Assembly: GCF_029168945.1 (NCBI RefSeq)
Contig: NC_083605.1
Location: forward strand, 72,372,969 to 72,436,968
DNA from: Cannabis sativa
Taxonomy: Eukaryota; Streptophyta; Magnoliopsida; Rosales; Cannabaceae
DNA length: 64,000 nt
Direction: 5' to 3'
Below the pieces are notes generated by a model. The model ran no database searches, was not told the DNA's origin, and was given only the letters and a program-made list of their open reading frames with translations. The position numbers and the translations under genes were made by a program. Below are positions 53,560-64,000 of the stretch, piece by piece; position 1 is the stretch's first letter; every line of letters starts with the position of its first letter.

Positions 53560-55870
53560 AAAGTTAGAAAAATATGGCATTTTTAGGTTTGCCACTCTTC
53601 TATGGCATTTTTTCACATTTAAGATTTTTTATGGTATTTGATATGCCATATTTTTATAAACTTATTATCCAATCACATATTTTATGTTTTTGATTTTAGC
53701 TTAATTAGTTTTATTTATTTTTTAATTTATTTTACACTTACATTTTAGAGTTTCTTTTTATTTGAAAAATTTACACCAAATACTACATTTTTTTTTTCAA
53801 ACATTACATTTTTAATTTGACAAAAACATTTTACTTTTATACTTTTATTAATTTTTTTTTTCTTTTTTACTTATTGAAACTTCAAAAAGTTTTTTTTTTT
53901 GTCTTTTTTATATATTTTTTAGTTAATTTTGGCTCTCTTTTTTCTTTTCAACTTTTAAGTCAGTTGCTACTTTTTTTTTTCTTTCTTTCGCTTATCTCTC
54001 TCTATTTTTCTTTTTTCTAATTTCTCTTTGTGTCTCTTTTTTTTTTTAAATTTTTTTTCTCAACCTAATTTTTTTCTCTTAATATATATAATAAGTGTAC
54101 ATTTTTATATTTCATTTTTTTTTACAAAAATTAAACTTGTTTTTTTTTTATTTAAACTACTATTTGTTTTTTTTTTGTTAAAAACTAATTATTCCATTAA
54201 AAACAAAGTTAGAAAAACCAAATGCTTCATCAACATCATCCTGAAAAAAAAAACAATATAAAAAATCATAATCTAAAAAGAATCCAAACTTTAAAAACTA
54301 GTTTCATCAACATTGAAAGAAACTAATAATTTCATTTAAAAAATACAAAAAATAGTTTCATCAATAAGATAATGAAAAAAATTACAATCTAAAGACGATA
54401 CTAACTTTAAAAACCAGTTTCATCAATATTAAAAGAAACGAATTATTTCATTAAAAGAGGCAAAAAAAAAAGTTTCATCAATAACATAATAAAAAATACA
54501 CAATGCCTAATAACTAAACTTTTACAAATTAACGATACTAAATTTAAAAACCAAGCCAACATATAAATTTTATATCAATACCTAATAATCAAACTTTTAA
54601 CTTCATTCTTTATTTTGGCATTTAATTTTTTATTTGCTTGCTCAAAAATTAGAGTTAATTTAAACATACAATATGCAACAAATATAACAAAGAGAATCAT
54701 AAATTAAAATCAAAGAGAAAAAAAAGAAACAAAATAAATTAAAGAGACAAAAGTGCAATAAAAACCATAAAAGAATAACAAAAAAAAACAGTGGAATGTG
54801 AAAAACCAGTTAGTAAAACAACCAAAATAAAAACAAACAAATAAAAACCAGTTTCTTGAAATAAATTAATAAAAAATTGAATAAAACTCAATTATGAACA
54901 ACAATAAAAAAAAATTAGTTATAAAAACTAGTTACTTCAAAAACCAGCTTATGAAAATAATAAAATAATATGTGTGTCGAAATCGATTAATTAAAATAAA
55001 ATAAAAATTGTTGTTCAAATATCATACAATAATAATCGGTTTTATACAAACTAAAAAATATATAATAATATCATAAAAATTGAAAGCAACCTCATTACAC
55101 GTTAAAACTCCGTGGAAACCGCTTCGACATGTGAAACCAGTTTTGACGTTATAAAAAATCATAACAAAATACAAATGTTAATAATAAAGTTAATTGAAAC
55201 CAGTTTCATCAGACAATCAAATAAAAACATACACACACACAAATATACAAAAAAAAAAAAATATTAATCACAAATATAATCAAAACAACACATAATGCCT
55301 ACCAATAATTTAATAACAAAATATAAGTGTAAGTTTCCAACCTAGAAACAAAATAATAAAAAAGTAACTTGAAAAAAAATTCTAATAACATAATGAAACT
55401 ATTTTTTTTATTCTTTTAATGAAATTAACAGTTTCTTTCAATGTTGATGAAACTGATTTTTAAAGTTTATATTATCTTTAGATTATAATTTTTTATATTG
55501 TTTTTTCTTCAGGATGATGTTGATGAAATTGGTTTTTTTTTTTCTGCTGCTTTTAATGAAATAATTAGTTTTTAACAAAAAAACAAAGAAAAAAAAGTAG
55601 TAGTTTAAATAAAAAAAAAACAAGTTTAATTTCTGTAAAAAAAATAATATCTATAGTTGAGATCATTTTTTATTTATTTTAGTATTTTATTTTTTTAAAA
55701 AAGAAAAAATAAATAAAAAGAAACACAAATTTAAAGTTTTTTATGGCATTCCTCAAGACTTTTTCCCATATTTGTAAGTTTTTTAAAAAAACGCCATATT
55801 TAGTGTAATTAAATTTTTATGCCATATATATCAAAACTTATCTTTATTTTCCCATATTTTTGTAAATAGC
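53560..55870. mobile_element. 2.3-kb inverted-repeat element, unclassified
   Basis: The left part (about 53600-54350) and right part (about 55400-55770) are inverted copies: TTTCATCAACATCATCCTGA, TTTAAACTACTA, AAAAACTAATTATT and GTTTCATCAACATTGAAAG all recur reversed on the right. Outer ends carry TATGGCATTTTT on the left and ATGGCATTCC.../CCATATTTTTGTAAATAGCCC on the right. The centre is A-rich with many AAACCAGTTT-type motifs and tandem ~110-bp units. No transposase or other coding sequence. Exact borders and target duplication were not found. A Mutator-like or other long-TIR DNA transposon is the best guess. Confidence 0.65.
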
Positions 55871-55989
55871 CCTTCATTTTAAGAGATTTTATTCACTATC
55901 ATAATGGGTTGCATTTGTTCATTTTGTGGCGGTATATTTTTGTCCAATCTTTACGATTTGTTCACACTTTTTTCTTGTTCATATGTTTT

Positions 55990-56147
55990 AGATATGAATA
56001 TATCACACCAATTCGTTATGTATGGATGATGAGATTCCATTGATACAGAGTCAATTCCAATAGACTTATTGGAGGGTCCCATTGGCGTGCATCCAGTAGG
56101 AATTGAACCTGCGAATTCGCCAATTATGGATTGGGCGCTTTAACATC
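55990..56147 (-). pseudogene. plastid trnI-CAU fragment and spacer (NUPT)
   Basis: On the minus strand, AAAGCGCCCAATCCATAATT then TTCAATTCCTACTGGATGCA is the body and 3' end of plastid tRNA-Ile(CAU). It continues into the plastid spacer (CAATGGGACCCTCCAATAAG, ACGAATTGGTGTGATATATT). The tRNA's first ~16 bases are missing (it begins near 56147), so it is not functional. It joins directly to an ndhH fragment. Confidence 0.88.
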
Positions 56148-56148
56148 C

Positions 56149-56345
56149 ATTCTGGCTTCCTTTCTCTATCAACGTCTCAGATTTCTAAATTCTCATACGG
56201 CCCCCCTAGAATTCCTTCTAAAGTCTGCTGAATAATTTTTATGGATTGTGTCATTTCACCAATTCGGACTAGATACCGAGTTAACGAATCGCCTTCTTTT
56301 TGCCACTGTACTTCCCAATCAAATTCATCGTATGTGTCAAATAAT
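56149..56345 (-). pseudogene. ndhH: plastid ndhH fragment (NUPT)
   Basis: The minus-strand translation gives [38 protein letters not shown] and GGPYENLEI, followed by a stop and small indel and then ERKPEW. This is the middle of NdhH, the 49-kDa-type subunit of the plastid NDH complex. Only about 60 codons are present and they are broken, so it is a non-functional plastid insertion. ndhH lies in the small single-copy region of the plastome, far from trnI-CAU. Confidence 0.9.
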
Positions 56346-57972
56346 GTGTTGTAATAGTATTGGAGAACTAGATCAAATCCTATAAATATATTCTAGTATT
56401 GTACGAGGTTGTAATACATCAAAGTGTAACATGTGAAAAAATGATTTAAATATTGATCTTGAAATGCAGTTGAAATGTCATGGTCTTAGAGTGTTTGACT
56501 AATTGACTTTATATATATTTTTAGCTATGGAATCATTAAAATCTGCAAAAGTAGATGCCTATTTGAGAAAGAACAAAACACCAGAAGATGGTCTTACTTA
56601 GGTGAAGTGTCTTGATCTCAAAAACCAGGAACATATTAGATTGTTTCAATTAAGATATTCAACTTCTTATTATAATTTAAGATTAAAGCCACTTTGCGTC
56701 CTATTTTATTAATTTAAAAAAAAAAACATAATTTAAGATTATAATAAGTTGATTAAGTTGATGTGAGTGTATGTATATGATATTTAAAATTCTTTTTTTT
56801 TTTTAATTATATATTATTAAAATGTGGGTAAAATGGATGTAAAGAGTATAAATGTATAATCTATATTGTGTTAACTCAATATATAAACACTTAAATCAAA
56901 AAAAACAAAAACAAAAATATTGTGTTAACTCAATAGTTTTCAATTTCCCCTAAATTATAGTAATTTTTTAAAAACTTGTCAAATCTATTGCATTCTATTT
57001 ATATTTTGATTATAGATCATAGACATACTCCTAGAAAATGATGTGGAAATTGAATTTATTATCCTTAAGTACATAAATATTAGATCACTAATGTATAAGA
57101 CATTTTTTTATTTTAATATTTTAAAGTAGTTTTTTTTTTAAGAAAAAAAAAATTCACATCACATAGCAACTTAAATCTACATAGAAAATATTGGAGAAAT
57201 CCAAACCATAAAAATGAAAAAAAAATTAAAAAATAGTATATATAATGATGTCTCAAACCATACCATAATAGAACACCAATATACAAAAGGAGTATATTTA
57301 CAATAATTGTGAATTTAAAGGGAATTTTGATCACATAAAAAACTTTGAAAGGCAAAGCACTACCAGGTGGCAGGTACTAGTTTAGAAAAAAAAAGAAAAG
57401 GTATTTGTCCTATAATGTATAAACTAAGACAACTTTTTAAAAAAATTGGTCTTTTTCATTTTTTCATTTTTACGGAATTTTACATAGAAATTCTTATTGC
57501 AACTAGCGCTGCAATCTAAATTGCAACAAAAAATCGTATAGAAATCTCTACTGCAACTAGTGCTGCAACCACTTTAGAAACCCAAACTGTAAATTTGAAA
57601 AATAAAAATAAAAAAATAGTAAGTAGAGTAATTTCTCAACAAAATTATATTATAAAATGTGTAAAAATTGTCAATTAAAGAAATCTCCTTTTTTATTTTT
57701 TCCAATTGGAACAATAGTTTATTGTATTTCAAAAAAATGGACATCATTCATGATGTTATTATTATTATTATTTATCAAAAGCATCTTCTTCGATAAGTTC
57801 TTCCAAAAGCATAATATTGAAAATGATACATATATGAAAGAGGAGAAAGAGTAGTCTCAAAAATGTGACTAGACACAAGTACTGTGTAAATAGGATTAGG
57901 CCTCTTAACCTGTCAGTACTATATTAGAGTGGTTTTTTTTTATTTTTGAAATTCAAAAACAATTATTTGAAA
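56346..57972. other. intergenic DNA upstream of the P450
   Basis: AT-rich. A diverged duplication at about 57485-57575 (TAGAAATTCTTATTGCAACTAGCGCTGCAA / TAGAAATCTCTACTGC..) is the only structured piece, and no gene is seen. The last few hundred bases act as promoter; ACTATATTAGAG at about 57917 is a weak TATA candidate. Confidence 0.55.
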
Positions 57973-60900
57973 ATGGAGTTAATAAATTTTGGATTTTGGG
58001 TTTTCTCAGCTTTGATGGGTGGTTTTGTTGCATTAAATTTGGTCCTAATAAAGAGAGCTAATGAGTGGTATCACATAAGCATGGTGAGTAGAAGAATACA
58101 GTGTTCTCTGCCTCCTGGTGATATGGGTTGGCCTTTCATTGGTAATATGTGCTCTTTTCTCATTGCTTTCAAATTTGGTCACCCTGATTCATTCATCTCC
58201 AACTTCATTTCCAGGTCTTTATCTTTCTCTTCCTAACATATATCTTTGTATATGAAACAATATATGTCAAAACATATATAACTTACACTCTAAGATTTAT
58301 TATTTAAGCTTACTTTAGTTTCACATAACGACTAATTGGCTGAGCTTATAAAAGTTACTTTAAATTTTTTGAAAGATTGTTGATTGAATTTCTAATGAAT
58401 TTTAGTTTTAACTTTAAAAAGTTCTTTTTACAAGTAAGCTTTAACAACTTCTTGAGAATTAATTCTTGAGATCATAAAAGCAAAAGTAAAAACTTAGTCA
58501 GTCAAGTTTATGACCTAACTCAAAAACAATATTTTGTCCAATCAATAATAGAAGTGTTTTTGGATTTCGAAAGCTCAAACATAATTTCTCCAACCAACCA
58601 TCGCCTATGTATTAAGAAAATTATTGGGCCTAAACAACTTGTTAGGAGAGAATTGTCCTCATTTTAAGTGGATCGAATATATATCATCAGGTAAACAAAT
58701 CGATATTAGGGACACCAAACGTTGTAAAACTGGATTTGCTCTGATACCGACTTAAGAAATTTATTGGATCTAACTCAACCTAATAAAGTCGACTTGTTAG
58801 GAGAAAACTGTCCTCATCTTATAACGTGAATCGAGTATATATCATCAACCAATGTGAGACTAATACTTTGTACTTCTTTAAAAAATATTCCAAGAACTAA
58901 ACTTAAGTGTATCAATTTAATTTGTTGTCATGTTTGAGCTAGATCTAACTATTTATATGTTCTCTTGTGGTTTTTGCAAGCTTAGATTTGGTAGAACAGG
59001 AATTTACAAGGCCTACTTGTTTGGAAGCCCAACAATCATTGTCACAACACCAGAAACATGTAGACCAATCTTGATGGATGATGCACAATTTAAGCAAGGG
59101 TGGCCTAAATCAACTTCTCTATTGATGGGGAGGAAATCATTCTTAGGCCTTTCTGAAGAGGAGCACAAGCGTCTTCGCCGCCTGACCGCTGCCCCGATCA
59201 GTGGCCAGAAGGCTCTCTTAGTGTACCATGAATTCATGAAAGATGTGATAGTGAGTTCCTTGGATGAATTGTCAAAGGCAGAGAAGCCAGTTGAGTTGTT
59301 GACTGAGATTAGGAAGATCACCTTTCAAATAATCATGCATATTTTTTTGAGCTGTGAGAGTAATCCTGGCCCATTGATTGAGACTGTGGAGAAAGAATAT
59401 GGTAATCTCAATTGTGGACTTAGAGCCATGGCCATCAATCTACCTGGCTTTGCTTATTATAAAGCACTACAGGTCAAATTAATTTGCTTTATTAAATATC
59501 ACAATTATTGTTTTATTATTGTGTTCTTCTTTAGTTCATAACTGTTGACACATTTCATATACCATGAAATTATGTCTTGTTAAAGTTATTTTGATCTATT
59601 TTATAAAATATCGCTTAAAATACAAAAGCCAAAAATAGTATTTTTCTTAAAGAAAAACTGGAATTAACTAGTAATTATTGGAATTTTGTTCTTAGAAAAA
59701 TTGTAAGTTCAACTTTGTTACATTACTTATTTGGAATTAGTTTAGGAGAACTTGTTTAGAGGAATGTGCTACATATTGTAAAACAAAAAATTCCTTGTAT
59801 ATATGTCCTTTGTAATATTTGGTAGTAAATATTTATATGGTACAGGCTCGAAAGAACTTGGTGAAGATTCTTCAAGGTGTTATAGATGGAAGAAAAGCAA
59901 GGAAAGAGAACAATATTATTGTAGAGGATAAAACAGACATGGTTGACTTACTAATGGATGTTGAGGATGAGAATGGCCATAAATTAGAGAATGAGCAAAT
60001 CATAGATGTGATTCTTATGTACTTAAATGCTGGTCATGAATCTACAGCTCATGCCACTTTGTGGGCAACTCTTTTCTTACATGAAAATCCTCACTATCTC
60101 CAAAAAGCTAAGGTTGGAATCTATACATATGGATGCTCATGCACTTACTTAATATGCAACACATATTGGTTTGTTTTGTTTTGTTTTCAAAGTGATTAAT
60201 GTTAGTTTGGTTGAATTATTTTCAGGCAGAGCAAGAGGAAATTTTGTTAAAAAGAGCAGCAATAGAGGAAGGACTTAGCATCAAAGAAATTAAGAAAATG
60301 GAATACCTTTCTAAGGTTACATTAAATTATGTATACTATATGAGTACGAGTAGGGCTAGGGGCCTAGGGCTGGACATCGACTAAGACGTTCTAGGCCAGA
60401 GCCCCTCCCAAAAATATATTATTTTAAAAAAATATACAAATTATTTTTTGTAATTTTTAAAAATACTACATATTTTTAAATAAATTCGAATAATATTTTT
60501 TTTCTAAGGCTTACCCAATCTTCTGCCGAGAGAGTATGGCTATGGTATTATAAGTACTATTAGCCTTTAATATTAAAACTACAGGAAATTACACTAGAAT
60601 TTTAAAAGTATTTTACTTAAATATGACAGGTTTAACTTTGCTCATTTTTTTTTATGGTTTTTGGTTTTTTTCTTTTAGCTTTTCTTATGGAATCAGATTG
60701 GGATAATTATAAGGCACAATTTTTAGTAAAAATATTATATTTTTATGTTTAAATTTTTTTTTTTTTTATATTTTTACGGGTTTTCATAGAAACAACACGA
60801 AAATAATAAGAAAACTATATAAAGTTTTATAAAAATAACATCAAAACAACAACAAAAAATAACATACAGAAAATGAAAAATCAACAATAAATTAACATGA

Positions 60901-62365
60901 GTACAACATAAAAAGACCGTATTTTCTGTAAATAAAATCAAAAAAATCGTAAAAATATTCAAAATTTCGTGAAACCGTATTTTTTATATTTTTTTAATTG
61001 TTTTTATGTATTTATGAAATAACCCAATTAGATTTGCGAGAGAAGTGAAGGTACTGTATTTTAGAAATTACTTTTTTCGTCAACAAACTAGTTTTTTTTT
61101 TTTTTTCTTTTTTATAAAAAAGTTGATTTTTATTATATAGAAGTAAAATTAATGTATAAACTTTAACTTTTTTATGGTATTTTTTTTTCATTTACGATGA
61201 TTTATCTTATTTTTTAAGGTTTTTTTTTTTTTGTTTAAATGTACAATTAAGTTTGCATGAGACATATATCAAAACTTTCTTTTTTTCCCCACATTTTTAT
61301 AAATATCCCTTAAAAACATTATGCAAAATTTTCAGCTCATTTTCTATACCAACATTATAGCTCTGTTTGTTGAATTAGGTAATTGATGAAACACTACGTG
61401 TGGTTAATATCTCATTGTTCACATGTAGAGAGGCAATAACAGATGTTAGCATTGGCGGTAACTAAGTCATTACCATTACTTTAATTTTTCTTTCTCTCTA
61501 CATATATAGTATCTCAAATTAGTAACAAGTTTCTCTTTTAATTAAGGATACACAATACCAAAAGGGTGGAAAGTTCTGATTTGGTTTAGAGGAATTCATT
61601 TAGATCCACAATGTTATCACAATCCAAACGACTTCAATCCTTCAAGATGGAATGTAAGTAACACATATAAAATGTAGATTTTGTAGTGAAATCAAAAGCA
61701 TGAATATGAATTTTTATAAGGGATAATTACACTATATATTGAAATTTCTAACTTTTTTACTTTTATACTGTGGAGCGAAATTATTTTAAAAAATACTGTG
61801 TAAGTTTTACAACTGTGTAATGTGTTAAGTTTTCACTGTTGTTCTACTATTGTTTTTTAGTTGTTCCACTATTGTTTTTAGTTGTTCTGTTTTGTGTTCC
61901 ACTGTTGTCTTATAAAAATACAGTATTTTTTGAAAAGATTTCCATGTGACAGTATTTTCGTAAAAGTTAACCTAAATTTTAGTATTTTTGTAAGTTTTTC
62001 TTTTTATAAAGTGGTGTGAATATATTTGTTTTTATGTAGGAATGTAAACCCAAAAAAGGAAGTTTCATACCATTTGGAACAGGAAGTAGATTGTGCCCAG
62101 GAAGTGATTTAACTAAGCTTGAACTTTCAACTTTTCTCCATTATTTTCTTCTCAACTATGAGTTAGTTCCATTTCTCTTTCTTTTTATCAACATTATTAT
62201 TGATTGATTATAACTTAAATTTGGTAACAATTGACAAATTTGATTTCTTATAGGGTTGAAAGAGTGAACCCAAGTAGTAGCATCAGATACTTACCACACA
62301 CAAGACCAAAAGACAACTGCCTTGCAAAACTCCACAAGCTACCTCAATTAAAAGACAACAATTGA
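57973..62365 (+). CDS. CYP88A: cytochrome P450, CYP88A (ent-kaurenoic acid oxidase)-like
   Basis: Eight exons join in phase to 501 codons: 57973-58214, 58986-59472, 59846-60112, 60226-60315, 61379-61457, 61547-61653, 62040-62161, 62254-62365. An N-terminal hydrophobic anchor (residues 1-28) is followed by [13 protein letters not shown] (47-59), the I-helix NAGHEST (304-310), the ExxR ETLR (366-369), FNPSRW and the haem loop [10 protein letters not shown] (436-445, Cys443). FRTGIYKA-type and [18 protein letters not shown] and DNCLAK segments match the CYP88A family, whose KAO enzymes oxidise ent-kaurenoic acid in three steps to GA12 at the ER. I favour KAO over the CYP88D triterpene oxidases because of the NLPGFAY and VTTPETCR wording. 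The start at 57973 is the first ATG in frame. Introns 4 and 6 hold MITEs but leave splice sites intact. Confidence 0.94.
58610..58870. repeat. degenerate direct repeat in P450 intron 1
   Basis: CTTGTTAGGAGAGAATTGTC...ATCGAATATATATCATCA (about 58640-58690) recurs as CTTGTTAGGAGAAAACTGTC...ATCGAGTATATATCATCA (about 58795-58850), about 155 bp apart. This is probably a remnant of an old mobile element inside the intron. Confidence 0.6.
60700..61025 (+). repeat. Mutator-type MITE, copy 4, in P450 intron 4
   Basis: The ends are GGGATAATTATAAGG and GAAATAACCC, with 9-bp flanks AATCAGATT (60691-60699) and AATTAGATT (61026-61034) that match at 8 of 9. The interior carries AACATCAAAACAACAAC, ATTTTCTGTAAATAAAATC and TTCGTGAAACCGTATT, as in copies 2 and 3. 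Confidence 0.88.
61070..61320. repeat. fragment related to the 53560-55870 element
   Basis: ACATATATCAAAACTTTCTT and CACATTTTTATAAATATCCCTT resemble the right end of that element (TATATCAAAACTTATCTT, CCATATTTTTGTAAATAGCCC). Only one end is present. It lies within P450 intron 4. Confidence 0.45.
61720..62000 (+). repeat. short Mutator-type MITE, subtype 2, copy 2, in P450 intron 6
   Basis: It begins GGGATAATTACACTA and ends TTGTAAGTTTTTC, and is flanked by a perfect 9-bp duplication TTTTTATAA (61711-61719 and 62001-62009). The interior TTAAGTTTTCACTGTTGTTC and AAAAATACAGTATTTTTTG match 52916-53204. Its right border lies only 39 bp before the exon-7 start. Confidence 0.88.
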
Positions 62366-63236
62366 CAAATTTCATTTCTTATAGGCTTAAAAAAAAGATT
62401 GGAGCCATTAATAAAAGAAAATTTTGTAAAAAATATGTATATTTTGCAAAAGAATTTGTTTTATAAGCTTAAACTTGGTATGTCTTTAGTCCAAAGTTTT
62501 GGGTGGCTAGAAGTAGAACTACAAGAAAAAGAAAAAGGTTTTGGTTTTTCATGTATGTGTAAAATATATTGTAGTGTATAATGTGTGAGACTCGATATTT
62601 AAATACATCGATGATAATATGTTATTTTTATAAGGTTTTATAATTTTTTTAAAATTTTGGTCTATTATATAAATTTTTGTTATTTTTATATACCCAAATA
62701 AACAAAGTAATTAATATAGAAAATTTTAAATAAGAATGTTATATTGTGATACTGGATATAAAATGTATTATGGGAAATAATTAAAATTTTAATTTCATAA
62801 TTTATTATTATTACTCATTGAAATTAGAGAAGATACTTAAACTAATTATGATAATAATAGAAATAAAAAATAAATTAAGTAGATTATTGGAGCACATGCC
62901 TTGGATGTTAACAATGGCATTGCCATTTGCCAAGGTTGGTATAAATAATAATTTATGATATACAACAGAAATTTGATATTGATGATGACACAACAATTAT
63001 TAATAATAATATATATGCCAAGTAATGAATGACTACTCTACTCAGCCACGTCTCTCAGCCTTAACTTATCAATATCATAACAAAGATTTTGGTATACTGC
63101 ACATGACTTAATGAGTTATTACAATCTCCTCTCTCACTCTTATTTAAATGGAGTAGTTGGTGCATGTGTTTGAGTTGCAATCTAACAATACTATCATCTT
63201 AATTATCTTCTCATGACTCATGATAATATTTTGTAA
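62366..63236. other. 3' region of the P450, then AT-rich DNA
   Basis: The first ~250 bp is likely 3' UTR. The rest is AT-rich without a recognisable gene. Confidence 0.55.
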
Positions 63237-63244
63237 TTGCATGT

Positions 63245-63395
63245 AGGGCTGGTTTTAGGGTAAGATGGGTTAGTCCCCGTTTAGGATTCACTTATTTTAG
63301 GGGCTAAATTTCTTAAAAATATCATCTGTTCTTATAATAAGGGTTTAAAAATATATTTTTTCTTAAGACCCATTTCATCTCAAAGTTGGCCTTGA
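63245..63395. repeat. short hAT-type MITE
   Basis: It begins AGGGCTGGTTTTAGGG and ends TCAAAGTTGGCCTTGA, roughly inverted. The 8-bp flank TTGCATGT occurs at 63237-63244 and 63396-63403. Only 151 bp. Confidence 0.78.
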
Positions 63396-63654
63396 TTGCA
63401 TGTCATTTTATGTTAGAATAATTAGTATTTTTGCTCTCTAAACTTTTTATCTTACTAAATTGTGTCTCCTATAGTATACGACTTGTTAATAATATCCCTC
63501 GAAGTATAACTTTTACAATAACGTAGTCCTTCCATATAAATCGATCAACTAATCAGTTAGTTAATTAGTTGTAAAAAGTAGTCAAAAATTAATTATCTCT
63601 GTTAAACTTTGTTTTCTAATTCTTACAACTTGTATCTTTCTCTTGTTTCAATAA

Positions 63655-63903
63655 TTTTATTTTATAATATAATTAATTTTAAGATAATTTTTAACACGAA
63701 CAGATACACAAAATGTAATCAGTTTTGTCATAACATCTTTAGATTAAATTATTATTAAGTTTTATTTTGACAAAAAATCAGTTCAAGGTCCTATTTGTAC
63801 AATTTTAAAAAATACAGGGTCTATTTTATCATTTAACAAAATAGAATCGAAGGTTTCATTGATAACATTTACAAAATACAAGGTCCAAAATAGTATTTAC
63901 CAT
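63655..63903. repeat. half copy of the GGGTAAATA-family MITE (copy 4)
   Basis: AACACGAACAGATAC, TTTTGACAAAAAATCAGTTC, AAAATACAGGGTCTATTTT and GGTCCAAAATAGTATTTACC match one half of 39491-39866, in the same end order as its right arm. The left arm is missing. Confidence 0.75.
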
Positions 63904-64000
63904 TCATTATTTCCTAGGTGTGGAAATTTACAAAGATACTACAGGCATCTATACCTAACTCAAAATAAGTATATCACTGATCTATTAACAAGGCTGCATA

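Noticed and set aside
53817..54261. two Phe/Leu-rich frames that look like membrane proteins
   Set aside because: Translations of poly-T tracts in the inverted-repeat element.
56088..56147. tRNA-Ile gene on the minus strand
   Set aside because: Only the 3' three-quarters of a plastid tRNA is present, and it cannot fold a full acceptor stem.
60349..60420. AGGGCTAGGGGCCTAGGGCTGG...GAGCCCCTCCC segment in P450 intron 4 as a hAT MITE
   Set aside because: It resembles hAT MITE ends, but I found neither a partner end nor an 8-bp duplication.

Overview
This window is nuclear DNA of a flowering plant, most likely a eudicot. It is strongly AT-rich. The genes have many short exons with GT-AG introns, the gene families are plant-specific (BSK kinases, a P-class PPR protein, a CYP88/ent-kaurenoic-acid-oxidase-like P450, a PHYLLO/MenD fragment), and pieces of plastid DNA are embedded in the sequence. 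I cannot name the species from the sequence alone.

Layout. 1-4179: 3' part of a decayed Ty1/copia element with its 3' LTR. 4915-9060: a complete, very young LTR retrotransposon with no recognisable coding capacity (nearly identical LTRs, 5-bp target duplication CTCTC). 9061-19100: gene-free, transposon-layered DNA containing a CACTA-like element with a nested MITE, a decayed copia solo LTR interrupted by a Mutator-type MITE, a 2.4-kb long-TIR Mutator-like element with a triplicated interior, and hAT MITEs. 20010-22430: an intronless PPR gene with two overlapping upstream ORFs. 22840-24277: intron-containing fragment of PHYLLO (MenD module). 25252-30010: a full-length but decayed copia element on the minus strand (TSD CCTAG). 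31704-35858 and 40471-44532: two intact tandem BSK-type receptor-like cytoplasmic kinase genes with identical ten-exon structures. The spacer between them carries a plastid 16S rRNA fragment and several MITEs, including one inserted into an older copy of its own family. 46078-46464: a small minus-strand ORF with two UFD1/SHP-like motifs. 49388-50729: a Mutator-like element with long TIRs and a perfect 9-bp TSD. 51381-51605: a small gene with a probable spliced leader. 53560-55870: a 2.3-kb inverted-repeat element. 55990-56345: a chimeric plastid insertion (trnI-CAU spacer joined to ndhH). 57973-62365: an intact eight-exon CYP88A/KAO-like P450 whose introns hold Mutator-type MITEs.

The intact genes are not an operon or obvious pathway cluster. 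Biologically, BSKs act in brassinosteroid/immune signalling at the plasma membrane, KAO-type P450s make GA12 in gibberellin synthesis, and the PPR protein would act on organelle RNA. Their proximity is probably incidental, apart from the BSK tandem duplication.

I did not find a convincing wholly new biological system. The most noteworthy items are the young non-coding LTR element with a duplicated polypurine tract/LTR-start module, a family of six Mutator-type MITEs most of which have recognisable 9-bp target duplications, the partial PHYLLO duplicate, the chimeric plastid insertion, and the small SHP-motif ORF.
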